Of a DNA stretch of 64,000 nt, positions 25,354-34,263 are shown in pieces (positions within the stretch are counted from its first letter, which is position 1; the number at the start of each line of letters is the position of its first letter). The stretch spans positions 2,542,001 to 2,606,000 of the forward strand of contig CAVUYP010000001.1 in the NCBI GenBank assembly GCA_963745755.1, given 5' to 3'. The notes beneath the pieces are model-generated. The model was not told the DNA's origin. It saw nothing but the letters and a program-made list of their open reading frames with translations, and ran no database searches. A program made the position numbers and the translations under genes. Source of the stretch: RHKX01 sp963745755. GTDB taxonomy: Bacteria; Actinomycetota; Thermoleophilia; Solirubrobacterales; 70-9.

Positions 25354-26538
25354 TCAGCGCGCCGGTGAGAGCCGGTAGACCGGCCCCGCGATCGAGACCG
25401 CGTAGACGGTTCCGTCGGTCCCCTCGCCGAAGCTCGCGATCCGTTCGACGTCGACGCCGAGGGCGACGTCGTCGGTCGCCGGCCGCTGCGGCCGCGGCGT
25501 GAAGCTGCGCAGTGCCCCGGCGCAGAGGTCGGCGTAGAGGTAGCGGCCGTAGAGCGTCGGCAGGCCGCGATCGCGGACGATCAGTCCGCCTGTGATCGAG
25601 CAGTTGCCGTCCGCGTGGGAGGCGGTCAGGACCGGCGCAATCGCGTCCTCCGGGTCCTGGTCCTCGTTGAAGCGCTGATCGCCCTCGAACGCCGACCAGC
25701 CGAAGTTCGCCCCCGAGCCCTGCCCGCGACCGACGAGATCGATCTCCTCGAGCGTGTCCTGACCGACGTCACCGATCGACAGATCGCCGCTGTTGCGATC
25801 GAATGAGAACCGCCACGGGTTGCGGAGCCCGTAGGAGTAGATCTCCGGCCGTGCCCCGTCGACGCCGACGAACGGGTTGTCCCTGGGGACGGTGTAGGGG
25901 GAGTCGCCGTCGGCCGCCGGGTCGATCCGGAGGATCTTGCCGAGCAGCGTCGAGAGGTCGAGGCCGTTGCGGTCGGGGTCGCCGCCGCTGCCGCCGTCGC
26001 CGAGCCCGATGTAGAGCTTGCCGTCGGGACCGAACAGCAGCAGCCCGCCGTTGTGGTTGGCGAACGGCTGGTCGACGGCGAGCACCTCGCGGGCGCTGGA
26101 CTCGTCGACGACGCCGTCGTTGGCCCGGTACTCGACTACCCGGGTGTCACCGTTCGCGTTCGTGTAGTCGACGTAGAGGCGGCCCGAGCTCGCGTAGTCG
26201 GGCGCGAAGGCAAGCGAGAGCAGCCCCTGCTCGCCGCCGCTGGTGATCTCGCCGGAGACGTCGAGGAAGGCCTTGGCTGTGCCGTCGGGAGCGACCCGCT
26301 GAACGGTTCCACCCTGCTCGACGACGTAGATGTCGGGCCCCGAGTCGGCGGGCTGGGTGACGTAGAGCGGTGCGTCGAACCGGCTGATCTCGGTCAGCCG
26401 GACGCCGCCGCGACCGTCGCCCACGTCGCGCGCACGGGTCGCACCGCCGGTCGTCGTGGTCGGCGCCGCGCCGCCGGTCGTCGTCTCGGCACCGTCGCCG
26501 CAACCGGCAAGCAGCACGGCAGCGGCGATCGCGGTCAC
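25354..26538 (-). CDS. PQQ-type glucose/sorbosone dehydrogenase paralogue 2, lipoprotein
   Basis: Second beta-propeller dehydrogenase of the same family, intact over about 395 residues: EQGLLSLAFAPDY, NHNGGLLLFGPDGKLYIG, GDGGSGGDPDRNG, EIYSYGLRNPWRFSFD. Instead of a cleaved signal peptide it has a lipobox (LLAGCGDG) and a Thr-rich linker, so it should be a surface lipoprotein. GTG 26538 would leave almost no basic n-region before the lipobox; no better start is seen in frame below the preceding stop at 26561, so the true start may be masked by an indel. The preceding lipoprotein gene is on the same strand. Confidence 0.82.
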   Translation of the reverse strand: MTAIAAAVLLAGCGDGAETTTGGAAPTTTTGGATRARDVGDGRGGVRLTEISRFDAPLYVTQPADSGPDIYVVEQGGTVQRVAPDGTAKAFLDVSGEITSGGEQGLLSLAFAPDYASSGRLYVDYTNANGDTRVVEYRANDGVVDESSAREVLAVDQPFANHNGGLLLFGPDGKLYIGLGDGGSGGDPDRNGLDLSTLLGKILRIDPAADGDSPYTVPRDNPFVGVDGARPEIYSYGLRNPWRFSFDRNSGDLSIGDVGQDTLEEIDLVGRGQGSGANFGWSAFEGDQRFNEDQDPEDAIAPVLTASHADGNCSITGGLIVRDRGLPTLYGRYLYADLCAGALRSFTPRPQRPATDDVALGVDVERIASFGEGTDGTVYAVSIAGPVYRLSPAR

Positions 26539-26560
26539 GGCCAGCGTCAGGCCGAGCAGC

Positions 26561-27265
26561 TCACTCGCCCTTGGTGACGACCTGCCCCTTGTCGTTGACC
26601 GTCGCCTTCGGCGCCTTGTCGCTGATCGTGACAACGAACTCGCCCTTGACCTCTCCGCCGTCGGCGGTGACGGCCTTCGCCTTGCCGTCGAGACCGGCCT
26701 CGACGCGGTAGTGGAGAGTGTAGGTACCGGCTTCGACGGCGGTGAGCCGCCAGACGATCGTCTTCTGCTCGCCGGGATCGAGCGGCCCGAACCCGAACGT
26801 GTTGGTCTGTGCCCGCAGCCCGCCCGAGACCCCCTTCGGCACCGCCGCGCCGACCGCCCGCGGGTACTTGTTCGCAAGGATCCAGACCGGCCGGCTCGGG
26901 TTCGAGGCCGATGGATCGTCGATCTGGACCTGGAAGGAGCCGTCGGCGTCGCCGTCGTCGGTCTCGATCGTGAACGCCAGCTCCGGCAGCGGCTCGTCGC
27001 CGGTGTTCCTGACGCCGAGCAGGAGGTCGGAGGTCAGCGCCAGGCGCTGCTCGGTCGGGAACTTGGCCTTGGTGACCTTGACCGGGAAGTCGCCCGAGGG
27101 CTCGTTGGCGTCCTGCTGGAGGGCCGAGTCGTCGCCGCCGCAGGACGCGAGCACGACGGCGGCGAGCGCCGACGACACGAGCGTCGCCACGACCCGTCGC
27201 CCTCCCCGCGCGGATCCCGGCGCGGTGCGGAGCGTTCCGCCTTGCCTATCGGGTCTCCTCCCCAA
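26561..27265 (-). CDS. Lipoprotein with Ig-like/CARDB-type domain
   Basis: 234 residues. N-terminal basic stretch, hydrophobic helix and lipobox VVLASCGG indicate a lipoprotein. The mature part is beta-rich (LLLGVRNTGDEPLPELAF, WRLTAVEAGTYTLHYRV), resembling Ig-like/CARDB folds, and the C-terminus is lysine-rich. TTG 27265 is the first start with a normal n-region; internal GTG codons are alternatives. It lies just upstream of the PQQ-type dehydrogenase genes on the same strand, so it could be their surface partner (inference). Divergent from the mlaE operon. Confidence 0.65.
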   Translation of the reverse strand: MGRRPDRQGGTLRTAPGSARGGRRVVATLVSSALAAVVLASCGGDDSALQQDANEPSGDFPVKVTKAKFPTEQRLALTSDLLLGVRNTGDEPLPELAFTIETDDGDADGSFQVQIDDPSASNPSRPVWILANKYPRAVGAAVPKGVSGGLRAQTNTFGFGPLDPGEQKTIVWRLTAVEAGTYTLHYRVEAGLDGKAKAVTADGGEVKGEFVVTISDKAPKATVNDKGQVVTKGE

Positions 27266-27407
27266 AGCGCGGGCAACATACCACGGGGTCGCCCGGCTCC
27301 CGCGATCGATTTGCCGACCGCTCGACGCCTGCGGGTGGCGCGGCGCCCCCCGATGGACTAAGTTTCACCGCGGAGGCGAGGCGCAGGGGCGTCCCTCCCC
27401 TGGAGAG

Positions 27408-28214
27408 ATGGTCAGATCCGCAGCCGATAGGGCGTTCCTTCCCGCCAAGGGCCTGTTCGAGCAGGTCGGGAACATGATGATCCTGACCGGCAAGACGATC
27501 GTTGCCACGGTCAAGCCTCCGTACCCGTACGGCGGCGAGTTCGTCAGCCAGTTCCTGTTCGCGCTGCAGCTCTGCTGGTTCCCGCTGCTGATCAGCACGG
27601 TCGCGTTCGGCTTCGGCGCCCCGGGCCTTCAGGCGGCCAACTTCCTGACCCTGTTCGGCGCGCTCGACCGGCTCGGCGGCTTCTTCATCCTCGCCTCGGT
27701 CCGCGAGTTCGCGCCGTTCGTGACCGCGGTCGTCGTCGCCGGCGTCGCCGGCACCGCGATCACCGCCGACCTCGGCGCCCGCAAGATCCGCGAGGAGCTC
27801 GACGCGCTGATGGTGCTCGGCGTCGACCCGATCAAGAACCTGGTCGTGCCCCGCTTCCTCAGCCTGATGCTGATCACCGGGCTGCTCAACATCTACGCGC
27901 TGCTGTTCGGGATCAGCGGCGGCATCTTCGCCGAGCTCACCTACGGCCAGCCGCTCGGCGGCTTCTTCGCCACCCTCTTCAACAACGCTTCGGTCACCGA
28001 CCTCTGGGGCTCGGTGCTGAAGACGACGCTGTTCGGCGCGATCGTCGCGATCGTCTGCTCCTACAAGGGGATGAATGCGTCCGGAGGTGCGCAGGGCGTC
28101 GGCACCGCCGTCAACGAGGCGGTCGTGATCGCCTTCATGGGCGTCTTCGCCTTCAACTACGTCTTCACCCAGACGCTGCTGGCCACCCACCCCGAGATCT
28201 CGACGATCAAATGA
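27408..28214 (+). CDS. MlaE/YrbE-type lipid ABC permease 1
   Basis: 268-residue MlaE-family permease for lipid transport across the cytoplasmic membrane. Five to six membrane helices are seen, with the MlaE hallmark REFAPFVTAVVVAGVAGTAITADLGARKIREELDAL (given in parts: EFAPFVTA, ADLGARKI, EELDALMVLG), then PRFLSLM. The C-terminus holds GMNASGGAQGVGTAVNEAVV. ATG 27408 is chosen; the N-terminal amphipathic segment FLPAKGLFEQVGNMMI is typical. Its stop overlaps the second permease ATG (ATGA). No MCE-domain protein follows. Confidence 0.92.
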   Translation: MVRSAADRAFLPAKGLFEQVGNMMILTGKTIVATVKPPYPYGGEFVSQFLFALQLCWFPLLISTVAFGFGAPGLQAANFLTLFGALDRLGGFFILASVREFAPFVTAVVVAGVAGTAITADLGARKIREELDALMVLGVDPIKNLVVPRFLSLMLITGLLNIYALLFGISGGIFAELTYGQPLGGFFATLFNNASVTDLWGSVLKTTLFGAIVAIVCSYKGMNASGGAQGVGTAVNEAVVIAFMGVFAFNYVFTQTLLATHPEISTIK

Positions 28215-29009
28215 ACGGCTGGCTGGCGATACCGCGCGACTGGCTGACCTCGATGGGGGAGATCTCGCGCTTCTGCCTGCGGGTCATGGGACTCGTCTAC
28301 TCCGGCCGCGTCTTCCAGTTCTTCGGCGAGGCGCTGCGCCAGGCCGGCGTCCTGATCCTCGGCTCGACGATCGTGATCTGGGGCCTCGTCTTCATCCTCG
28401 GGCTGCAGTGCGGGATCGAGGGCGCCTACTTCAACGCGCTCGGTCGGCGCCCCCGCCTACGCCGGCAACTTCGCCGCCTGGTGCGACCTGCGCGAGGTGA
28501 TCCCCTACGCGTTCGGGTACATGATGAGCGCCAAGGTCGGGACCGGGATCGTCGCCGAGCTCGGCGCGATGCGGATCTCCGACGAGATCGACGCGCTCGA
28601 GGTGATGGGCATCCAGCCGGTGACGTTCCTCGCCGCGACCCGCCTGCTCGCCGCCTGGATGACGCTGCCGTTCATGTACCTGGCGGCGATCGGGGTCGGC
28701 TTCGTCGCCTCCTACATCGCCGTCGTCGAGCAGATCGGCGACACGTCGAGCGGCGGCTACCTGCTGATCTTCTGGATGTTCCAGAACCCTCCCGATCTCA
28801 TATTCAGCGTCATCAAGGGGATGATGATGGCGACCGCCATCGTCCTCGTCGGCTGCTACTACGGCTACACGGCCTGAGGTGGGCCGGTCGGGGTGGGGAC
28901 GGCGACCGCGAAGTCGATGGTGCTCAACATCGTGCTCGTGCACATCATCGGGATGATGGGAACGCTCGTCTTCTGGGGTGCGAACCCGCGAGCCCCAATC
29001 GGCGGCTGA
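28211..29009 (+). CDS. MlaE/YrbE-type lipid ABC permease 2, frameshifted and with in-frame TGA
   Basis: Second MlaE-family permease, likely forming a heterodimer with the first. Start MNGWLAIPRDWLTSMGEI; family motifs FGYMMSAKVGTGIVAELGAM, ISDEIDALEVMG and LAATRLLAAW follow after a single inserted base near 28440 is removed (restoring NASVGAPAYAGNF). A TGA at 28875-28877 interrupts the protein at YYGYTA, yet the same frame continues with the conserved C-terminus GGPVGVGTATAKSMVLN and ends PRAPIGG at 29009. A point error, a pair of compensating indels or genuine truncation are possible; the intact downstream frame argues against old decay. Confidence 0.82.
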
Positions 29010-29034
29010 GTACCATCTGAGCAGGAGGAGAACC

Positions 29035-30003
29035 GTGGCAGAAGACAACCAGGAGCCGACCATGCACGAGGGCCGACCGGTCCCGACCCCGCCTGCGCAG
29101 GCGCCGCCCAGCGGCCCGATCGGCGGCGACCCCGATTCGGCCGCCCCCGAGCTCGGCAAGCTCAACGTCGACTACACGATCCCCGGCATCGAGCCCAACG
29201 ACACCGATCCGTACCGCTGGCACACCGGCGAGAAGCGCGATCACGGCGGCACCGACGCGATCGAGGTCATCGACCTCGTCAAGCAGTTCGGCACGACCCG
29301 GATCCAGAACGGCCTCAACCTCGGCCTTCCCGACAACGAGGTCTCGATGGTCCTCGGCCCGTCCGGAACCGGCAAGAGCGTCCTGATCAAGCTGATCGTC
29401 GGCCTGCTCTACCCCGACGCCGGCGACATCCTCGTCCACGGCGAGTCGGTGCCGAACATGACCGACGACGAGCTCTTCGAGATGCGCAAGAAGTTCGGCC
29501 TGCTGTTCCAGGACGGCGCCCTGTTCGGCTCGATGAACATCTACGACAACACCGCCTTCCCACTGCGCCAGCACACCGACAAGTCCGAGGACGAGATCTC
29601 CGAGATCGTCAACCGCCGGCTCGGCGAGGTCGGACTCGCCGAGGCGCACTACAAGATGCCGAACGAGCTCTCCGGCGGGATGCGCAAGCGGGCCGGGTTC
29701 GCCCGGGCGCTCGTGCTCGACCCCGCGATCGTCTTCTTCGACGAGCCCGACTCCGGCCTCGACCCGGTCCGGACCGCCCTGCTCTGCGAGCTGATCCGCG
29801 AGGTTCACGAGGAGAACGGCGGCTGCTATCTGGTCATCAGCCACGACCTCGGCACCGCCCGCCGGATCGCCGACTTCATCGCCGTGCTCTGGAAGGGCCG
29901 GATCGTCGAGAGCGGACCGAGCGAGGAGCTGTTCAACTCCGACAACGACTTCGTCCGCCAGTTTCTGAACGCAGAAGTAGACGGCCCCCTGGCGATGGAC
30001 TAG
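29035..30003 (+). CDS. MlaF/MceG-type lipid ABC transporter ATPase
   Basis: 322-residue ATPase powering the MlaE permeases. A Pro-rich, acidic leader of about 75 residues precedes the ATPase core: Walker A GPSGTGKS near residue 108, Q-loop LLFQDGALFGSM (an MlaF-specific form), signature LSGGMRKR near 212, Walker B IVFFDEPDSGLDP near 232 and switch His in ISHDLGTARR. GTG 29035 is preceded by AGGAGGAG at 29023. The leader is unusual for MlaF and may mediate partner binding. It completes an MlaEEF set. Confidence 0.93.
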   Translation: MAEDNQEPTMHEGRPVPTPPAQAPPSGPIGGDPDSAAPELGKLNVDYTIPGIEPNDTDPYRWHTGEKRDHGGTDAIEVIDLVKQFGTTRIQNGLNLGLPDNEVSMVLGPSGTGKSVLIKLIVGLLYPDAGDILVHGESVPNMTDDELFEMRKKFGLLFQDGALFGSMNIYDNTAFPLRQHTDKSEDEISEIVNRRLGEVGLAEAHYKMPNELSGGMRKRAGFARALVLDPAIVFFDEPDSGLDPVRTALLCELIREVHEENGGCYLVISHDLGTARRIADFIAVLWKGRIVESGPSEELFNSDNDFVRQFLNAEVDGPLAMD

Positions 30004-30140
30004 GCCTGGCGGCGCCGGAGCGACGGGGCTCGGCGTCATCGGCCGGCTCACGGCCGAAGGCCGCTTCGCCGACCTCTTCCAGGAGCGGACCGGGGCGCCT
30101 GATGACATGTCGAACCCGTTTCGCGCCTAACCTCTAGCCG

Positions 30141-32732
30141 ATGCGACGTCTGCTCGGCCGCATAGGAGAGTGGTCGGTGACCCATCCGGCGGCGGCGATC
30201 GCCGCGGTCGTCTCGGTGGTTGCGATCGTCGCCGCAATCGGCGCGATGCGGCTGACCCCCGACGCCGGAACCGACAAGCTCGTCGACAACGGCTCGGCCG
30301 CCTTCGAGGGCACCGAGGAGTTTCGGGACCGCTTCGGCGACGACGCGATCGTCGTCCTCGCCGAGGGCGACCTCAAGAAGCTGATGCTGACCGGGAACAT
30401 CGACCGGCTGCTCGGCCTCGAGACCTGCCTGGCCGGCCGCCCCGACGCCACCGGCCAGTTCGCGGCAGACGTCTGCCGGGACATCGCCGACCTCGGCGTC
30501 ACCCGGGTCGTGTTCGGCCCGGCGACGTTCATCAACGAGGCGGCGGCGCGCTCCAACGAGGCGATCCTCGAGCAGATCCGGTCCCTCAGGGACGCCTCGC
30601 CCGAGCAGCAGCAGCAGCTGCTCCGCCAGTTCCTCCAGACCGGTCTGAGCCCGGCCACGGTCCTGCAGGGGCTCTCGATCGACAATGCCCAGTTCGTCTC
30701 CTCGATCGTCTTCGATCAGACCCGTCCCGGCGCGCCCCCGAAATCGAAGTTCGGCTATCTGTTCCCGAGCGACCGCGGCGCTCTGATCTCGATCCGGCTG
30801 CAGCCCGGCGTCTCCGAGGCGGACCGGCGCGAGGCGATCGGCCAGATCCGCACCGCCGTCGGCCAGAGCCAGTTCGAGTTGCAGGACGGCAGCTACGAGA
30901 TCTCCGGCATCCCCGTCGTCGTCCAGGGCCTCGCCGACGAGCTCGGCGGCCAGATCGCCCTGCTCTTCACCGCCGCCCTGCTCGTCATGGGGGTCGTCCT
31001 GCTGCTCGTCTTCGGACCGCCCCTGCGGCTGCTGCCACTGCTGATCGCGATCGGGTCGGCGGGATTCGCCTTCGGACTGCTCTCGCTGCTCGGCGGCTCG
31101 CTGACGATGGCGTCGGTCGCGGTCCTGCCGGTCGTCATCGGCCTCGCCGTCGACTACGCGATCCAGCTCCAGGCCCGATTCCGCGAGGCCGCCGCCGAGG
31201 GCCGCCGCCCGCCCGCCGCCGCCGTCGTCGCTGCGGTCCGCGGCGGTCCGGTGATCGGGACCGCCGCGCTGGCGACCGCGGTTGGATTCCTGACCCTGAC
31301 CCTGTCGCCGATCCCGATGGTCCGCGAGTTCGCGGTCGCGCTCGTCGCCGGCATCGCCGCCGCCCTCGCGATCTCGCTGACGGCCGGTCTCGCGGCGTTG
31401 TCGATGGCGGACCCGGCCGGCTCGCCGGGCCCGTCCCGGGCCGGGCGTGCGATCGGCTCGCTGTGGGGCCGGACCGGCGCGGCGGGGCGCTCGCTGGCGG
31501 CGGCCGGGCGCCGCAGCGCCGCGATCTCGGTGGCGGCGCGCCGCCATGCCGCCGCTGCATGGCGGAGGGCGCTGGCCGCGGCGATCCAGCAGCCCGGTCG
31601 CGTCCTCGTCGTCGCCACCGTCCTCGCGGTGACCGGCTGGGTCGCCGGCACCGGCACGAAGGTGATCAGCGACATCCGCGAGCTCGTCCCCTCTGATCTG
31701 CCGGCGTTGCAGTCCGTCGACCGCCTCCAGGCCGCCACCGGCGTCTCCCAGGAGCTCGACGTCGTCGTCTCCGGTGACGTCACCTCGCCGGCGGCGATCA
31801 GCTGGATGAGCGATTTCAAGCAGCGGGTCCTCGCCGAGCACGGCTTCGGCCCGACAACCCCGAACTGCCTCGCCGAGTCGGCGGAGCTCTGCCCCGGCCC
31901 GGCGTTGTCGGACCTCTTCGACCTCAGCTCCGGCCGGCCGCCCGACCAGGCGCGTATCGACGCCGTCCTCGGCGCGGTGCCGGAGTACTTCTCGCAGGCG
32001 ATCCTGTCGCGCTCCGACGCCGGCGACGTCGCCGGCCTGTCGTTTCTGATCCCGGTCATGCCGCTCGACGAGCAGGAACGACTCGTAGCCGACATCCGCT
32101 CCGAGCTCGACCCGCCCGACGGCGTCGAGGCCGAGGTCGCCGGCCTGCCGGTCCTCACCGCCGACGCCAGCGCCGAGCTCTCGGGCTCGCGCTACTGGCT
32201 CGCCGTAGCCGGGCTGCTGGCGGTCGGACTGGTCCTCCTCGCCGTCTACCGGTCCGCCTCCCGGGCGCTCGTGCCGCTGCTGCCGATCGCGCTCGCAACC
32301 GGCTGGTCGGCGCTCGTCCTCGAGGCGATCGACATCCCGCTGAACCCGATGTCGGCGACGCTCGGGGCGCTGGTGATCGCCGTCGCCACCGAGTTCAGCG
32401 TCATCCTCGCGGCCCGCTACCACGAGGAGCGCGAGCGGGGGCTGAGCGTCGGCGAGGCGTTGCGCTCCACATATGCCCGGACCGGGACGGCGGTGCTCGC
32501 CTCCGGCGTCACCTCGATCGCCGGCTTCGGCGTGCTCGCGTTCAGCCGAATCACGATGCTCCGCGACTTCGGCATCGTCACAGTCGTCGACCTGACCGTG
32601 GCCTTGGCCGGGGTCATGCTCGTCCTTCCGGCGGCTCTCGTCTGGGCCGAGGAGGGCTTCCACCCGCTGCCGGCGTTGCGCCGCTCGCTCGCCTCGCTGC
32701 GCTCCCGGCACGGCGCCGACGCTACGGCTTGA
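30141..32732 (+). CDS. MMPL/RND-family transporter (HpnN-like)
   Basis: 863 residues with the two-fold RND layout: a helix at 15-35, a large extracytoplasmic loop (40-265), helices to about 425, a linker, another helix near 500, a second loop and a C-terminal helix bundle. The loop keeps the MMPL start FGDDAIVVLAEGDL; helix regions include VIGLAVDYAIQLQAR and VATEFSVILAARYHEE. Relatives move lipids such as hopanoids or mycolates. It follows MlaF by 137 bases on the same strand and is 2 bases from a thioredoxin-fold gene, suggesting a lipid-export or trafficking cassette. Confidence 0.87.
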   Translation: MRRLLGRIGEWSVTHPAAAIAAVVSVVAIVAAIGAMRLTPDAGTDKLVDNGSAAFEGTEEFRDRFGDDAIVVLAEGDLKKLMLTGNIDRLLGLETCLAGRPDATGQFAADVCRDIADLGVTRVVFGPATFINEAAARSNEAILEQIRSLRDASPEQQQQLLRQFLQTGLSPATVLQGLSIDNAQFVSSIVFDQTRPGAPPKSKFGYLFPSDRGALISIRLQPGVSEADRREAIGQIRTAVGQSQFELQDGSYEISGIPVVVQGLADELGGQIALLFTAALLVMGVVLLLVFGPPLRLLPLLIAIGSAGFAFGLLSLLGGSLTMASVAVLPVVIGLAVDYAIQLQARFREAAAEGRRPPAAAVVAAVRGGPVIGTAALATAVGFLTLTLSPIPMVREFAVALVAGIAAALAISLTAGLAALSMADPAGSPGPSRAGRAIGSLWGRTGAAGRSLAAAGRRSAAISVAARRHAAAAWRRALAAAIQQPGRVLVVATVLAVTGWVAGTGTKVISDIRELVPSDLPALQSVDRLQAATGVSQELDVVVSGDVTSPAAISWMSDFKQRVLAEHGFGPTTPNCLAESAELCPGPALSDLFDLSSGRPPDQARIDAVLGAVPEYFSQAILSRSDAGDVAGLSFLIPVMPLDEQERLVADIRSELDPPDGVEAEVAGLPVLTADASAELSGSRYWLAVAGLLAVGLVLLAVYRSASRALVPLLPIALATGWSALVLEAIDIPLNPMSATLGALVIAVATEFSVILAARYHEERERGLSVGEALRSTYARTGTAVLASGVTSIAGFGVLAFSRITMLRDFGIVTVVDLTVALAGVMLVLPAALVWAEEGFHPLPALRRSLASLRSRHGADATA

Positions 32733-32734
32733 GC

Positions 32735-33523
32735 ATGGGCGACGAGGGCGAACGCGGGCGGGGCGGCTGGTGGCCGCGGGACGAGCAGCGGCCGCAGCGG
32801 TCGGCGCCGCCGGAGCACGAGCCGGGCAAGCCACCGCGCGGGCTGGCGAGCCCCGACCGGCCGCGCCCGAGCGGCCGCTATTCGATGTTCGTCGGACTCG
32901 CCTTTGTGGCGCTGATCGTCGTCGCCCTCCTCAACCTGCTCAGCGACGACGACACCGGAATCCTCCTCGACCGGGGGGTGCCGCTGGCCGGCTTCGCCGT
33001 CCCCGACGCGCTCGCCGGCGTCGATGCCGACGCCAACGTCGCCCAGGACGACTGCGAGAGCTCGCGCAATCCCTGCCCCGACGGCGATCGGCGGACGCCC
33101 GCCTGCGAGATCGCTGCGGCGGGCGCGATCCGCGTCTGCGACCTGTTCGATCGCCCGCTCGCGATCTCGTTCTGGTTCACCCGAGGCGGCGACTGCATTC
33201 CCAGTCAGGACGCCTTCGACGCGGTCGCCGAACGCTACTCGGACCGGATGAACTTCCTCAGCATCGATGTTCGCGACGATCCCGGCACCGTCGCCGGAAT
33301 CATCCGCGACAGGGGCTGGAGCGTCCCGGTCGGCCTCGACCGCGACGGCGCCGTCTCGAACCTCTACCGGGTCGGCGTCTGCCCGACGATCGTCCTCGCC
33401 TATCCGGGCGGCATCCTCCATGCGGAGAAGATCCGCGGCGGTAACTACACGACCGCGGAGCTGGCCGACATCGTCGACGGGCTGCTCGCGGATTCCCGCC
33501 GTCGTGAGTCGGAGGTTCGCTGA
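32735..33523 (+). CDS. Membrane-anchored thioredoxin-fold (TlpA-like) protein with single active-site cysteine
   Basis: 262 residues: a charged, Pro-rich cytoplasmic leader (1-48), one membrane helix (50-70) and an extracytoplasmic thioredoxin-like domain. The strand LAISFWFTRGGDC starts the fold, but the usual CxxC is replaced by CIPS, and VGVCPTIVLAYPGG supplies the cis-Pro region with an additional cysteine beside it. A preceding Cys-rich insert (DDCESSRNPCPDG, ACEIAAAG, VCDLF) is unusual. It could be a peroxiredoxin-like reductase or a non-redox binding protein. ATG 32735 lies 2 bases after the RND stop, implying co-translation. Confidence 0.7.
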   Translation: MGDEGERGRGGWWPRDEQRPQRSAPPEHEPGKPPRGLASPDRPRPSGRYSMFVGLAFVALIVVALLNLLSDDDTGILLDRGVPLAGFAVPDALAGVDADANVAQDDCESSRNPCPDGDRRTPACEIAAAGAIRVCDLFDRPLAISFWFTRGGDCIPSQDAFDAVAERYSDRMNFLSIDVRDDPGTVAGIIRDRGWSVPVGLDRDGAVSNLYRVGVCPTIVLAYPGGILHAEKIRGGNYTTAELADIVDGLLADSRRRESEVR

Positions 33524-33524
33524 G

Positions 33525-34184
33525 GTGGTGACCGACGACCGCGACGAGCCGGCGCTCGCCGAGCGGGGTGCGGTCGCCGCAGGGCTCCGCGACGAGTTTC
33601 CGGGCCTCTACCTGCGCTGGCTCGAGGTCGGCCACGGCTCCGGCCGCAGCCCGCGGGCGTTGAAGCGGCGGCTGGCGGCGCTCTCGGATCGGTTCGCGGG
33701 GCCGCAGGCGGTCGCCTTCCGGACGAAGCCGATCCCCTGGGCCTACCGGGTCTTCTACCGCCACATCGGGCTCGACCCCGACGAGCAGCCGACGCCGCCG
33801 GAGGCGGTCGTCCTCGAGCGGATGCTCAAAGGTGGGTTCCTCAGCCGCAGCGTGCTCGACGATGCGCTGACGATCGCGATGATCGAGTCCGGCGTCCCGG
33901 TGATCGCCTTCGACGCCGCGGCGCTCGACGGGCCGCCGCGGATCCGTGCCAGCGATACCGGCGAGGCGCTCGAGGGGCGGCCCGGCGGGCTCCCCGAGGG
34001 CACGCTGGTGATCGCCGACGACCTCCGCCCGGTGGCGCTGCTGTTCGGCGCCGTCGCCTCCGGCCGCGGCGTCAGCCCGGCCACCCGCCGCACGATCCTG
34101 CTCGCGGTCGGCGTCGCCGGCGTACCCGAGATCGCCGTCGAGGAGGCGCTCTGGATCGCCGCCGAGATCGTCGCCGGCGGCTGA
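33525..34184 (+). CDS. B3/B4 tRNA-binding-domain protein
   Basis: 219 residues resembling the stand-alone B3/B4 (beta-subunit phenylalanyl-tRNA synthetase) domain family: FRTKPIPWAYRVFYRHIG, PPEAVVLERMLKGGFLSRS and ALTIAMIESGVPVIAFDA are characteristic. Stand-alone members may edit misacylated tRNA or bind a ligand; function here is not established. GTG 33525 or 33528 are candidate starts with GGAGGT at 33511. It directly follows the thioredoxin-fold gene and may be its cotranscribed neighbour. Confidence 0.75.
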   Translation: MVTDDRDEPALAERGAVAAGLRDEFPGLYLRWLEVGHGSGRSPRALKRRLAALSDRFAGPQAVAFRTKPIPWAYRVFYRHIGLDPDEQPTPPEAVVLERMLKGGFLSRSVLDDALTIAMIESGVPVIAFDAAALDGPPRIRASDTGEALEGRPGGLPEGTLVIADDLRPVALLFGAVASGRGVSPATRRTILLAVGVAGVPEIAVEEALWIAAEIVAGG

Positions 34185-34227
34185 GCCGCGGTGCCGGAGG
34201 AACCCGCGATCTGCTCGGCATCGCGGT

Positions 34228-34233
34228 TACAAT
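34228..34233 (+). promoter_or_regulatory. Possible -10 element (TACAAT)
   Basis: TACAAT, 5 of 6 to consensus, lies 31 bases before GTG 34264, in the only AT-rich part of the gap; no good -35 was found. A GGAAAGGAG ribosome binding site follows at 34250. Confidence 0.4.
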
Positions 34234-34263
34234 GAAGCGACCTCGATCCGGAAAGGAGCCCCG

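Noticed and set aside
28875..28877. Selenocysteine insertion at TGA
   Set aside because: MlaE proteins have no selenocysteine at this position and no suitable stem-loop was noticed just after the codon; a sequence error is simpler.
30048..32834. Open frame of 928 codons on the minus strand
   Set aside because: Antisense to the RND transporter, almost only R, G, D, A, E; no motifs.
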